From Odiellus spinosus (taxonomy: Eukaryota; Arthropoda; Arachnida; Opiliones; Phalangiidae): a stretch of 64,000 nt of DNA. The notes below the pieces were generated by a model. The model saw only the letters and a program-made list of their open reading frames with translations. It had not been told where the DNA came from and did not search any database. How positions within the stretch are numbered: the stretch's first letter is position 1; every line of letters starts with the position of its first letter. The DNA lies in the NCBI GenBank assembly GCA_963920705.1, contig OY987233.1, forward strand, positions 10,217,459-10,281,458, read 5' to 3'. Below are positions 32,446 to 45,035 of the stretch, one piece after another. Position numbers and translations under genes: made by a program.

Positions 32446-34754
32446 AGTATGGGGGTAAAATACCGACTTTAAGCCTTAATTTTGAAGTAATTAAGCGGAA
32501 GTTAAATATATTTAAATGAAGAAAGTGACTTTATTATTGCTATATTACTGTTCTATTAACAAAATTGATTCGATTTTGCCTTGAGGCACCTTTTAAAGCT
32601 TAAATCCTCGGTATGAAATGACCAATTTATTTTAAAATCAACCTATCAAGAATCGTATAGAGAGGATCATTATTTTTCGTTTTAAAAGAACAACCTAAAT
32701 GTGCCACTGTTAATGTCAAACTTGCGTGGGAATTTAGGACCATTACCAAAAAAAAACTAGGCTTAACGTGACAGTCAACTTTTATGATTAATAATTTTAA
32801 TATTTAGACAACAACGTCATTGTTAAGTTTCAAATTTAAAAGTAAAATATAAAAAAAACATTCTTGGCTTAGCGTTTAGTTTAAAGTTGGGACTCTTAAG
32901 AAATAAGTTCAAAAGTTGAACTCATTATGTAATGTCAGCCATTGTCGTTCGCTTTCTTTCGGAGAAATTAAAATAAAACGGCTTTCCTCTCGACCTACAA
33001 TGTTTCAACTGAGCCCTAAAGCTATTCGCTTTATTGCCCGGGTAATATTATAACTAAAAGGTTGTATCTTCAACAGAACCTAAAAGTTGGTAAAGGACTT
33101 TCTTTTTAAAGGTTGAAATTGTTTAAGTGAGAAATTTAAATGGAAATAGAGTATCATTTTCGCAAAAATCGTTTAAAAAACTACATATGCAGAGTAGAAA
33201 AATTTATTGAATTAAGTTTCGCGCAGCTCATGTGGTGCTTGCTATTTGTGATCGTGTCAATAAAGTAATAACTTATACTGGACAATGTTAACTATTATCA
33301 CGACAAAATTAGATAATTTTATCAATAACGAATGTATTTCTAGCAATTTAAAGAGTTTTAATTTAATTTAATCGATTATTCACGATTAACCGCTGATTCT
33401 GGTTTATCCTTTAATAGCAAACAGACTAAAAATTTAGTTTTTTTTATTATATTAATGGTAGAATTAATAAAAATTACTATATTATTTTTCGTAATTTTAA
33501 TTTTAAGATATAGAAAATAATATTTACACTACACTCCAATTAATTCGGTGAGACATTTCATTCAATCTTCGAGGCTTTGTTCAATGGACAAACTGTTAAC
33601 TAAAAACATATTTTTAACAGTTAACCTTTAGTTAAAACGATGTGTTTTTTTAGTTAATTGTATTTAAAGATATATTTTAAAATGAAACGGTAAAATTATG
33701 AGAAATCTTCCGGTTAATCGTAAATAATCGCAAAATTAGTGAATTATTTAGAATTCCAAGCCCTACACTTGAAGATGCCAATTTTGTTTGAGTTTTTCGT
33801 TGTAAAAGCTCCATTTATCAAGTTATGATTATTTAGCCCTAAAGTTAACTATCTTTTAAGGTAATAAAATGCGTTTTATTCCTTCAGGGTCTTATATTAT
33901 GACTATTTAATATTAATTTTGTGTCGATTAAGAATTGTATATGGGCTTTACTTGGCACGGAAACGGATAGAACCCTCAGGCAGTCGTTAAATGTGTCTGC
34001 GTAAAACAATACAAACATATCTTTAATACAATACGCGATGCCATTTGGCCTAGCGCCCACTTGCGCGATATTATTACGAAACTTTTCACAATATTATCGT
34101 TGATCACTTCTGAAATATTACGAAATGCTCCAAATAATTCGCGAATAAGTAGTAATTAAAAGCCATACTAGTGTTAATTAACGTAACACGCTTAATATGA
34201 ATCACTAATTAATTCAAATTTATATATAACAAGTGGTTTGATGAATAATTAACACCATTGGAATGCCAAAGGCATAAAATAATTGCAATATTTTAAAAAC
34301 TAAATTGGGCGCAATATTACGCCATCACTATGGTCGCGTGACTATTTAATTGTTGTTTAAAACAAACCTTAATGTTCTATTTTAGTTCTCTCGTAACAAG
34401 TTCAAGGATATTATTAGTTTTTATATCATTTTGTATCATCAAATCGGTCCTCCCACGTAAAGGGAGAATGCAACCTAACAACTGATTTCTATCGATTCCT
34501 TATCGTATAACTAGGTGTTAGAGATTCAGAAAATAAATTCATTTTTAGTCCATTGTTTCAGTTAAATATTTAAATGATAACGAAAATTGTTATCGGTCGA
34601 TAAATACAAGGATCTTAAATTTAATTTGGTAAAAGTTTACGAATCAGGAATATCAGGAATGAAATCTTGGTTAATGTGTTAAATTTAATGTATTTTAAGT
34701 TCACATATTTTGTAGACAAAATCATGCAATTATCATAATTATGAAATTGTTAAT
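32446..34754. other. Gene-poor AT-rich region
   Basis: No gene recognised. A family C fragment (AGAGTATCATTTTCGC) lies at about 33148-33180, another (ACGCCATCACTATGGTCGCG) at about 34320-34345, and a left end of family E (AAAGGGAGAATGCAACC) at about 34459-34512. Confidence 0.45.
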
Positions 34755-35276
34755 TAATAGAAGTGATGCTATCACAATTACATTGGAATTTTAGTTTTAT
34801 CAAACGCCATATTCAAGATTTTATATCTCTGGGTTAAAGAGTTAAAATACTTCAAAATGAAAATGACAAAATAATATACAAGTCATTTTTATTCCAATAT
34901 ATGACGTAGTTTATTTCTGGAACGTAATTAATCTTAATTTTCATACGAAAGGTAGTTGACTTGATCTGGATTAAGTACTTTTACGAAAAAGACCGCGCGA
35001 AAGCGACCTTATCACTGGTGCCAGCGCGAGAATCAACCGGATGTTTCTATAATACAATAGCGAAATCACGCGACCATAGTGATGACGTAGTATTGCGGAG
35101 ACTTTTTATTTTAAAAATCTCGAAAATGGCGATTATAAAATAAATTTTTACTGTCGCTGTAATTTGGTTTTATGACATATGTATATATATTTTGAATCAG
35201 TTTTTAACGATCTTTCTGAAAATACTACTCAATTTCCATTTGGAGTTCATTAAAAATCAGTGACTGCCTCACTTAA
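34755..35276 (+). mobile_element. MITE family C copy 9, near full length
   Basis: Left end AAGTGATGCTATCAC, then ATATGACGTAGTTTATTTCT, CGAAAGGTAGTTGACTTGAT, GACCGCGCGAAAGCGACCTT, ATCACTGGTGCCAGCGCG, AAATCACGCGACC, GTGATGACGTAGTATTGCGG and GTGACTGCCTCACTT at the right. It is longer than copy 6 because it keeps the full left half. Confidence 0.8.
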
Positions 35277-35784
35277 AAAATCACAAAATTATCATAATTA
35301 TGAAATTTTTAAATTAATTCTAAATGTTCAAGAAAATTATTTTTGATGCAGGATTATTAATTAACAAAATAGTTTTTCTTTTGAAAGTTTAATTACCCTA
35401 AATTTTATCTTTCGTCGATAAATCTTGAGTAAATTAAAGGCAATTCTTTTAAAAAAGAAAGAACTGTTAACTCTTAATGATTTAAATTGATTTAAAAAGT
35501 AAACCCGCCTTTTCAATGATATTAATTAAATGTTAAAATTATATGGGTAAGTTTGAAACCCACGCGATAACCGCAATTTTATTTCTTTCGCTGCTAACGG
35601 AAGGATTTTTAATTATTTCGATAATCAATTACGACTTTGAAAAAATAGATCAAATGTTTCTAGTTTAATCATCATTTTTTTTCTTCAAAAATGGGGACAT
35701 TATTTTAAAGGGAAAGTCTCGTGAAGATAAGTTTTAATGAAATTAAATTAAATCCTTACCTAATTATCCAAAATTTTAAATACA
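35277..35784. other. Non-coding, no feature seen
   Basis: AT-rich; TTTTAAAGGGAAAGTC near 35703 is a possible solo family B-type end. Confidence 0.4.
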
Positions 35785-36190
35785 GTTAGGGCTAGTGATT
35801 TTAATTGGTAAAACGTTAGGGCTAGTAACTTTTAATTGGTAAAACGTTAGGGCTAGTAACTTTTAATTAGTAAAACGTTAGGGCTAGTAACTTTAATTAG
35901 TAAAAGGTTAAGGCTAGTAATTTTTATTAGAAAAGTTAGGGCTAGTGATTTTAGTAAAATGTTAGGGCTAATGATTTATTAAAACGTTAAGGCTAGTGAT
36001 TTTAATTAGTAGAATATTAGGGCTAGAAATTTTAATTTGTAAAACGTTTGAGCTAGTAATTTTAATTAGTAAAATGTTACGGTTAACAATTTTTATTAGT
36101 AAAATATTAGGGCTAATAATTTTAATTGGTAAAAATTTGGAGCTGTAATTTTAATTACTGAAGAGGTTAGGGCTAATAATTCTATTTTGG
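35785..36190 (+). repeat. 30-31-bp tandem repeat S4, about 13 units
   Basis: The unit reads GTTAGGGCTAGTAATTTTAA then TTGGTAAAAC. Starts near 35785, 35815, 35846 and 35877 show a 30-31-bp period; later units are diverged and shortened. Confidence 0.92.
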
Positions 36191-36867
36191 TCAGACGTTG
36201 TTCAAATTCGACAGATAGACCAAAAGAAATTGAATTCAAATTGATGTGTATCATTTGAAGTCATTTTAAATTTTGTTCCACTTTGAATTTAGGACTATAA
36301 AACTATGTTCACGTTTGACATTTGGAACCAGTTTGGGAAGGTCAACTTGTAAAATCTCGGGGTCAGCGGTAGACATTCTTTGTCCAAAAATGATGTTAGC
36401 CCTAACTTGAAAAGATTATTTTCACTTACGATAATAGTAGCTTTATTATCGAACTTCATTCTCCCTTTAAGAATCGTATTGCCAAATTATCTCCCTTTAA
36501 AAAGTGAAAGCCCATTACCTTGGTAATAAATTTACAAAAAATGTTAATCGGATTTGAACGATACGTTTTTACTTTACAAAGTCCCCGAAACCCCGATTGT
36601 CAAATAATGAACAGTTTTAAATGGTAATTTGGTCGACAAAAGGTCCTATTAAGCGAAAATTGAGTTCATTCAAAAAACCTGAATAGAGTTTAACTATAGA
36701 AGTAATAGGTCTTCATTAGATATATAAAGGAAAGCTACTAGGTAAAAAAAAAATATTTTTCTCATAATCTGCACCAAAAATTAATAAATACTAGAATTAT
36801 TCTGCAATTTTTAGGCCTGACATTTCAAAGCTTCAAGTTTGATTGTTAGATTTTTTCGAATTTCTAC
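36191..36867. other. Non-coding, no feature seen
   Basis: AT-rich; nothing recognised. Confidence 0.45.
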
Positions 36868-37267
36868 GAATATATATGACGCAGTTTCTTTCGTTTATTT
36901 CTGAATCTGGAACGTAATTAATCTTAATTTTGATACGAAAGGTAGTTGACTTGATCTGGATTAAGTACTTTTACGAAAAAGACCGCGCGAAAACGACCTT
37001 ATCACTGGTGCCAGCGTGAGAATCAGCTGTAGACTCTATTTACAATACCGAAATCACGTGACCCATAGGGATGACGTAGATTGCGGGGAATTTTTATTTT
37101 AAAAATTTTGAGAAAGGCGATTATAAAATATGTATATTTACTGTCGCGGTAATTTTGTTCTATGACATATGTATATATATTTTGAATCGTTTTTTAACGA
37201 TCTCTACGAAAATGGTACTCAATTTCCTATTGGAGTTCATGAATAGTCTGTGATAGCCTCACTTTAA
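36868..37267 (+). mobile_element. MITE family C copy 10
   Basis: TATATGACGCAGTTTCTTTC, TTAATCTTAATTTTGATACG, GATCTGGATTAAGTACTTTT, ATCACTGGTGCCAGCGTGAG, GAAATCACGTGACCC, GGATGACGTAGATTGCGGGG and TGATAGCCTCACTTTAA at 37267. Confidence 0.8.
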
Positions 37268-37642
37268 GGGGGTACTTAAATAAGTTCATGAGCATAATAA
37301 TAATAATTTCGAAAATGTAGTTTATATTTTAACTCTCAATTTTCCTTCAAACCCAAAAGGTCAAACTAACGATATTTAATTTAGAACCTATTCATTAAGT
37401 TTTTCACCGAGAAATGCTGATAACTAAAGGGAAAGGCTTAACGGGAGTTCATTGTTTCTATATTCAGGTTATTTGTGATTTAAACTTGGGGTATTTTTCA
37501 ATAAAAATATAACCTTCAATTATTTTCTCATTTGTCTGCTTTGGATATTGGCGCAAAGACCTCAAAAGGCCGTTGGGTTATTTTTCTTTAGTATTAATAT
37601 AAATATTTTTTTGTAATAACAGAAACGTTATTATTTTTTGTT
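37268..37642. other. Non-coding, no feature seen
   Basis: Nothing recognised. Confidence 0.45.
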
Positions 37643-37964
37643 GAAGTGATCCTGTCACCTTTATTTTCAAATGCGGATTTTATCGCACTATTAAAAATTG
37701 TGAAAGGAATCTTGGAGCCAAACCTATTCTTTTAATGTTGACAGTTGAGACAAGGCATTACAAGCGCTGTTGAAGGCTGAAATAATGATTAGTCCGAATT
37801 TATAATTACTTTTTTGCAAATTTTACCAAACTTTAGAAATAAAATTAAACACCATAAACGTGTCTGTAAATTGTTTGAAAATTCTGGATTGCATTTTTTG
37901 GCACGGTGATTCCGAAAATAAATTCAAAAGCTGTTCCACTTTTAGCTCGAAGTTTACCTTTAAA
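37643..37964 (+). mobile_element. MITE family B copy 4 beside a family C left end
   Basis: GAAGTGATCCTGTCACC at 37643 is the left end of family C. Family B follows from about 37700 (GGAATCTTGGAGCC), with the second palindrome arm CATTACAAGCGCTGTTGAAG, GATTAGTCCGAATTTAT, and the right end GCTCGAAGTTTACCTTTAA at 37964. The first arm is largely deleted, leaving a truncated hairpin. Confidence 0.65.
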
Positions 37965-38699
37965 CCTTTATGTTGACGCTTTTAAAAGATCACGTGTTTA
38001 AAATATATTTCTGAAATTACCATAATTTAGGGAATTGGGAAATTACGCGGTAATTTGCCTGTATTCACGAAATTATTTTCGAGACTTTTTTAAATGCTTA
38101 GTTAATTTTTCAAACTCTTCCAAATCCTTATTTCTGTCTAAACAAACCTTTAACACTCGTGAAAAATGCAATATTTTTCATAAACTCTTGACCATTTGGC
38201 TTTGCATTGAACGGACTTCATTAGATTAACTTTTGGTTAATTTGCGGGCGTTCTCTTAAAAGACTTTAAAAGAATTGTAAATAGTAAAAAAGTGTAAGTC
38301 TAAAGGTTGGTCAATTGTTTAGGATCCAAAAAAAAAAAAAATTAAAATTAAGGTGATTACCGTTCATTGGCCACACAAAAACCCTATTGTTGATTGTTAG
38401 TTCTGATAATAAAAGCACTATACAGAGTAGATAAGTCTTTTCATTCGTATTTCGTCCCTTCCGGGTATTTTTGGGAGTGCCTACTCTATTAGATCATAAA
38501 TTGAGTTTTTAAAAGTCTGGACTCTCCCTGGACTCTGAATGAATTAAAGGGTTAGTTACGTACTATGAATTTTTCGTATAAATTCTGGTTTGTTTGAACT
38601 TGAATTCGTATGACTTACTACAACTAGTCCAACTTCCATCCATCTTATTTATCCAATTTTTTTCAAATGAAATGCGCGAATCTTAATTGCCAATTTAGT
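37965..38699. other. Non-coding, no feature seen
   Basis: A 64-codon plus ORF (38035-38229) is not recognisable; a short poly-A run lies at about 38329. Confidence 0.45.
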
Positions 38700-39002
38700 T
38701 CCAATCCTACTTGCGTGTCAGAATTATTTTTACAAACAAGATCTGCAAAAACATGCCCCTCTTTACCAAATTCAACTAGTTTGCCCAATTCTTTTTTAAA
38801 ATCAAATTAACAAATATTGTCAAAATTTCCCAAATTATTCTTGCAAACCAAATTTGGAATCTTGTCCATCTTTTGCCAATTAGGTCAAAACTAATCTGTG
38901 GTAAAGTGGCAGGCCATATCTTGCCAAATAGGTGGAATTGAAAAAGTTGGACAAGGTTCCCTGATTTTGCGATACAAAAAGATTTGTGAAAATCTGGCAA
39001 TA
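38700..39002 (-). repeat. Decayed inverted units flanking satellite S5
   Basis: TTGTCAAAATTTCCCAAATT then ATTCTTGCAAACC (about 38817-38849) is the reverse complement of an S5 unit. Neighbouring TTTGCCCAATTC, TTTGCCAATTAGG and CTTGCCAAATAGG are weaker relatives. The flank therefore holds degraded copies in the opposite orientation. Confidence 0.5.
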
Positions 39003-39900
39003 GGTTTGCAAATTATTTTGGGAAATTTTACAAGGTTTGCAAATTGTTTTGGGAAATTTTACAAGGTTTGCAAATTGTTTTGGGAAATTTTACAAGGTTT
39101 GCAAATTGTTTTGGGAAATTTTACAAGGTTTGCAAATTGTTTTGGGAAATTTTACAAGGTTTGCAAATTGTTTTGGGAAATTTTACAAGGTTTGCAAATT
39201 GTTTTGGGAAATTTTACAAGGTTTGCAAATTGTTTTGGGAAATTTTACAAGGTTTGCAAATTGTTTTGGGAAATTTTACAAGGTTTGCAAATTGTTTTGG
39301 GAAATTTTACAAGGTTTGCAAATTGTTTTGGGAAATTTTACAAGGTTTGCAAATTGTTTTGGGAAATTTTACAAGGTTTGCAAATTGTTTTGGGAAATTT
39401 TACAAGGTTTGCAAATTGTTTTGGGAAATTTTACAAGGTTTGCAAATTGTTTTGGGAAATTTTACAAGATTTGCAAATTGTTTTGGGAAATTTTACAAGG
39501 TTTGCAAATTGTTTTGGGAAATTTTACAAGGTTTGCAAATTGTTTTGGGAAATTTTACAAGGTTTTGTAGATTAGTTTGGGATATTTTACAAGGTTTGCA
39601 AATTGTTTTGGGAAATTTTACAAGGTTTTGTAAATTAGTTTGGGATATTTTACAAGGTTTGCAAATTAGTTTGGGATATTTTACAAGGTTTGCAAATTAG
39701 TTTGGGAAAAGTTTGCGAAGTTTGCCAAATTAGTTTGGGAAAAGTTTGCGAAGTTTGTCAAATTAGTTTGGGAAAATTTTACAAGATTTGCCAAATTAGT
39801 TTTAGAAGTTTTGCGAGTTAGTTTACAACATATTTGGGCAAACTAGTAACCATGTAGTAAGATTTGAAAATATTACGCAAGGTTTGCGGATTTGTTTTGC
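39003..39900 (+). repeat. 31-bp satellite S5, about 25 units plus diverged tail
   Basis: The unit reads GGTTTGCAAATTGTTTTGGG then AAATTTTACAA with an exact 31-bp period from 39003. Units after about 39560 change to TTAGTTTGGGATATTTTAC and then AAATTAGTTTGGGAAAAG and fade by about 39900. All three forward frames are open across it (up to 225 codons) because the unit has no forward stop; this is not taken as coding. Confidence 0.97.
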
Positions 39901-40571
39901 AATAATAATTTAGGTAACTATAGTAGTGATTAAGGAAATAAATTTTAATTTTGAAGTTTCTTTTGAACCTTGACGTCTCAGATTTTTAATAAGGGTTCAT
40001 AAAAAAATTGTTAGCTATGTAATGTATTTCGAATATGCGTTAATTCCTCTTTAGCATAAGAAACCATTAAAAACAGCTATGCAACTAACTCTTGAAAATA
40101 ACACATTAAAATAACTCGTGGAAAACAAAAAGTTAATATCGTTTTTATAAAATGGGTCGAAATTATCTTAAAAAAAAAAAAAAAACAACAGACAGTAGAA
40201 AGCAGATTAAAAATTCCATTGGTTTCCAAAATTTAGAGCTATAGGCGTTGTTTCTATAATTTAGTTTCATTCGGCTTTAAACTCTTAATGACCGTTCAAA
40301 GTTTGATTGAGCTTTCATTAACAATTAGTTGAAGATTGATTTATAGATTAATATTTGTTTGATAAATATTTACATGTGGATTAGACTTCCATAATCCCAT
40401 GTCAGGCTGCATTCTCTCTTCAAAGATCAAGGGAAATATTATAATATATCTGAGCCTGCAAAATTTTGTCTATGAATAAATTAAAACTTGTTAATTCAGT
40501 GAACGTGACAGCGTTCAATATAATGGGCCCTTCATCATCTGTAATGCAATTTTATTTTCCTTAAAAAAAAT
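39901..40571. other. Non-coding, no feature seen
   Basis: AT-rich, one poly-A run near 40171; nothing recognised. Confidence 0.45.
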
Positions 40572-41020
40572 ATAAAATGAGGCTGTCATAAACTCCGAAT
40601 GGAAATTGAGTAGCATTTTCGGAAAGGTCGTTAAAAACCGATTCAAAATATATATACATGTCATAGAACAAAATTACAGTGACAATAAAAATACATATTT
40701 TATAATCGCCATTTCGAATTTTTTTTAATAAATATTCCCCGCAATCTTCGTCATCACAATGGTCGCGAGATTTCGCTATTATATGGAGCCTACAGTTGAT
40801 TCTCGCAAGTTCTGACACCAATGATAAGGTCGCTTTCACGCGGTCTTTTTCGTAAAAGTACTTAAACCAGATCAAAAAAATTAGCTTTGTATGAAAATTA
40901 AGATTAATTACGTTCCAGAAATAAACTACGTCAAATCAGAGCTATAAAATTTTATAAATATGATAAAATTACGAATATAGTGCATTGGCATTCGAAAAAT
41001 AGGTGTCATACTCACTTTAA
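40572..41020 (-). mobile_element. MITE family C copy 11
   Basis: Minus copy from AAAATGAGGCTGTCATAAAC to GTGTCATACTCACTTTAA (41020), with GAAATTGAGTAGCATTTTCG, TTATAATCGCCATTTCG, ACACCAATGATAAGGTCGC and ACGTTCCAGAAATAAACTAC inside. Confidence 0.8.
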
Positions 41021-41214
41021 CATTTACATCAATTAAATATTTAAGCAATTACTCAATTTAGTTGCTTATACGAAACAACTGTCTTATAATCGGCTCTTTA
41101 AAAAGATATCGGTAAATTTAAATGAGATTTTATTCTTTTTTAATATTATCTATACGCCAATTAAGATAAGCCTCCGGTCACCAAATTTTAACTTGTCGGA
41201 ATTTTTAAAACGAC

Positions 41215-41245
<31 letters not shown>

Positions 41246-41330
41246 AAATCATGAGTCAATGCCGGCCTGAATATCAATATAGGGGAGAACTTAAAGTGCA
41301 ACTGGTAATCAAAGATAAAATAAAATCTAT
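41021..41330. other. Non-coding with a poly-A run
   Basis: A 26-27-base A run lies at about 41214-41240. Nothing else was recognised. Confidence 0.5.
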
Positions 41331-41571
41331 ATTCGTATCGCCAGGAATCGTTTTAAGCTTCACGCGTTATCTTTATAAATCGATTTATCGTAGCTTCATC
41401 TATCGGTTGTTGAAACCGAATCGGTACGAAACTGGTTCCCGAAGCAGTTTCGAGAAATCGAATCCGATCGATTGGAGAAAAAACGGTTTCCCGCTCACAC
41501 GATCACACGACTCCAGCGATACCTTTTGAAACGGTTTAAATCGATTCCACGGGCTCGTTTGAACGCGGCTA
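41331..41571 (-). mobile_element. MITE family A copy 8
   Basis: TCGCCAGGAATCGTTTTAAG, TTTATAAATCGATTTATCG, GAAACCGAATCGGTACGAAA, CTGGTTCCCGAAGCAGTTTC and GGCTCGTTTGAACGCGGCT. Both strands carry 78-92-codon ORFs through it; these are not genes. Confidence 0.7.
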
Positions 41572-42040
41572 AACTGCCCGATTTGAGTAATAGGTTTCGT
41601 CTGGTTTCGTGCATCTACTTTAAGACTGGTGTCCATTGTTCAAGTTTAAAGGATAATAAATCGAAGATAGATATTACGTTTAATCAAATGTTATTCAAAA
41701 TTGATCTCATATATACTACTCCTTTATTATTTGTTTCTAAAATAATCTAGTTCAAAGAAAGGTTGTAGATTAGTGTTAAAAATTATGTTAGTGATACTAC
41801 GGCTTACTTAGAATGGAAATATATCAAATTCTCGCCAAATTGCCAATCGAGGCTAAATGGTACGAACTGTTTCTAAAATATGGCCAATTTGGCCCCCGCC
41901 CTTTCGCGTATTTTGGAGCTTGAGGCCATTTTTCATTATGATTTTTAGCGACATCCCCCTTTAGGTAGGAGTACGCTACTATATTTTACTTGGCTTTAGT
42001 ATTAGTAGCTCAGTTCTAGCAGTTAGGCCTATAAGATTAA
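41572..42040. other. Non-coding, lead-in to satellite S6
   Basis: No gene recognised. From about 42030 GATTAAGAAGG and GCTTAAAAGATTTAGAAGG are degenerate forerunners of the S6 unit. Confidence 0.5.
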
Positions 42041-45035
42041 GAAGGCTTAAAAGATTTAGAAGGTTTAAATGGTTTAGGAGAAGATTTAAATGGTTTAGGA
42101 GAAGATTTAAATGGTTTAGGAGAAGATTTAAATGGTTTAGGAGAAGATTTAAATGGTTTAGGAGAAGATTTAAATGGTTTAGGAGAAGATTTAAATGGTT
42201 TAGGAGAAGATTTAAATGGTTTAGGAGAAGATTTAAATGGTTTAGGAGAAGATTTAAATGGTTTAGGAGAAGATTTAAATGGTTTAGGAGAAGATTTAAA
42301 TGGTTTAGGAGAAGATTTAAATGGTTTAGGAGAAGATTTAAATGGTTTAGGAGAAGATTTAAATGGTTTAGGAGAAGATTTAAATGGTTTAGGAGAAGAT
42401 TTAAATGGTTTAGGAGAAGATTTAAATGGTTTAGGAGAAGATTTAAATGGTTTAGGAGAAGATTTAAATGGTTTAGGAGAAGATTTAAATGGTTTAGGAG
42501 AAGATTTAAATGGTTTAGGAGAAGATTTAAATGGTTTAGGAGAAGATTTAAATGGTTTAGGAGAAGATTTAAATGGTTTAGGAGAAGATTTAAATGGTTT
42601 AGGAGAAGATTTAAATGGTTTAGGAGAAGATTTAAATGGTTTAGGAGAAGATTTAAATGGTTTAGGAGAAGATTTAAATGGTTTAGGAGAAGATTTAAAT
42701 GGTTTAGGAGAAGATTTAAATGGTTTAGGAGAAGATTTAAATGGTTTAGGAGAAGATTTAAATGGTTTAGGAGAAGATTTAAATGGTTTAGGAGAAGATT
42801 TAAATGGTTTAGGAGAAGATTTAAATGGTTTAGGAGAAGATTTAAATGGTTTAGGAGAAGATTTAAATGGTTTAGGAGAAGATTTAAATGGTTTAGGAGA
42901 AGATTTAAATGGTTTAGGAGAAGATTTAAATGGTTTAGGAGAAGATTTAAATGGTTTAGGAGAAGATTTAAATGGTTTAGGAGAAGATTTAAATGGTTTA
43001 GGAGAAGATTTAAATGGTTTAGGAGAAGATTTAAATGGTTTAGGAGAAGATTTAAATGGTTTAGGAGAAGATTTAAATGGTTTAGGAGAAGATTTAAATG
43101 GTTTAGGAGAAGATTTAAATGGTTTAGGAGAAGATTTAAATGGTTTAGGAGAAGATTTAAATGGTTTAGGAGAAGATTTAAATGGTTTAGGAGAAGATTT
43201 AAATGGTTTAGGAGAAGATTTAAATGGTTTAGGAGAAGATTTAAATGGTTTAGGAGAAGATTTAAATGGTTTAGGAGAAGATTTAAATGGTTTAGGAGAA
43301 GATTTAAATGGTTTAGGAGAAGATTTAAATGGTTTAGGAGAAGATTTAAATGGTTTAGGAGAAGATTTAAATGGTTTAGGAGAAGATTTAAATGGTTTAG
43401 GAGAAGATTTAAATGGTTTAGGAGAAGATTTAAATGGTTTAGGAGAAGATTTAAATGGTTTAGGAGAAGATTTAAATGGTTTAGGAGAAGATTTAAATGG
43501 TTTAGGAGAAGATTTAAATGGTTTAGGAGAAGATTTAAATGGTTTAGGAGAAGATTTAAATGGTTTAGGAGAAGATTTAAATGGTTTAGGAGAAGATTTA
43601 AATGGTTTAGGAGAAGATTTAAATGGTTTAGGAGAAGATTTAAATGGTTTAGGAGAAGATTTAAATGGTTTAGGAGAAGATTTAAATGGTTTAGGAGAAG
43701 ATTTAAATGGTTTAGGAGAAGATTTAAATGGTTTAGGAGAAGATTTAAATGGTTTAGGAGAAGATTTAAATGGTTTAGGAGAAGATTTAAATGGTTTAGG
43801 AGAAGATTTAAATGGTTTAGGAGAAGATTTAAATGGTTTAGGAGAAGATTTAAATGGTTTAGGAGAAGATTTAAATGGTTTAGGAGAAGATTTAAATGGT
43901 TTAGGAGAAGATTTAAATGGTTTAGGAGAAGATTTAAATGGTTTAGGAGAAGATTTAAATGGTTTAGGAGAAGATTTAAATGGTTTAGGAGAAGATTTAA
44001 ATGGTTTAGGAGAAGATTTAAATGGTTTAGGAGAAGATTTAAATGGTTTAGGAGAAGATTTAAATGGTTTAGGAGAAGATTTAAATGGTTTAGGAGAAGA
44101 TTTAAATGGTTTAGGAGAAGATTTAAATGGTTTAGGAGAAGATTTAAATGGTTTAGGAGAAGATTTAAATGGTTTAGGAGAAGATTTAAATGGTTTAGGA
44201 GAAGATTTAAATGGTTTAGGAGAAGATTTAAATGGTTTAGGAGAAGATTTAAATGGTTTAGGAGAAGATTTAAATGGTTTAGGAGAAGATTTAAATGGTT
44301 TAGGAGAAGATTTAAATGGTTTAGGAGAAGATTTAAATGGTTTAGGAGAAGATTTAAATGGTTTAGGAGAAGATTTAAATGGTTTAGGAGAAGATTTAAA
44401 TGGTTTAGGAGAAGATTTAAATGGTTTAGGAGAAGATTTAAATGGTTTAGGAGAAGATTTAAATGGTTTAGGAGAAGATTTAAATGGTTTAGGAGAAGAT
44501 TTAAATGGTTTAGGAGAAGATTTAAATGGTTTAGGAGAAGATTTAAATGGTTTAGGAGAAGATTTAAATGGTTTAGGAGAAGATTTAAATGGTTTAGGAG
44601 AAGATTTAAATGGTTTAGGAGAAGATTTAAATGGTTTAGGAGAAGATTTAAATGGTTTAGGAGAAGATTTAAATGGTTTAGGAGAAGATTTAAATGGTTT
44701 AGGAGAAGATTTAAATGGTTTAGGAGAAGATTTAAATGGTTTAGGAGAAGATTTAAATGGTTTAGGAGAAGATTTAAATGGTTTAGGAGAAGATTTAAAT
44801 GGTTTAGGAGAAGATTTAAATGGTTTAGGAGAAGATTTAAATGGTTTAGGAGAAGATTTAAATGGTTTAGGAGAAGATTTAAATGGTTTAGGAGAAGATT
44901 TAAATGGTTTAGGAGAAGATTTAAATGGTTTAGGAGAAGATTTAAATGGTTTAGGAGAAGATTTAAATGGTTTAGGAGAAGATTTAAATGGTTTAGGAGA
45001 AGATTTAAATGGTTTAGGAGAAGATTTAAATGGTT
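42041..45035 (+). repeat. Satellite S6a, 21-bp unit, about 141 copies
   Basis: The unit contains GATTTAAATGG and TTTAGGAGAA. The copies look identical by eye over about 2.97 kb. The frame beginning GAT TTA AAT reads DLNGLGE repeatedly without a stop; a second forward frame reads FKWFRRR. There is no C on the + strand and no in-frame ATG. Confidence 0.97.

Noticed and set aside
35785-36190. TTAGGG words in satellite S4, and AGGGTTAGGGTTAAC at 17979, as interstitial telomere repeats
   Set aside because: TTAGGG occurs only once per 31-bp unit and the 17979 stretch is under three units; neither is a telomeric array.
38898-39700. ORFs of 177-225 codons over the 31-bp satellite
   Set aside because: The unit has no forward stop and rotates through all frames; the same peptide appears in every frame.
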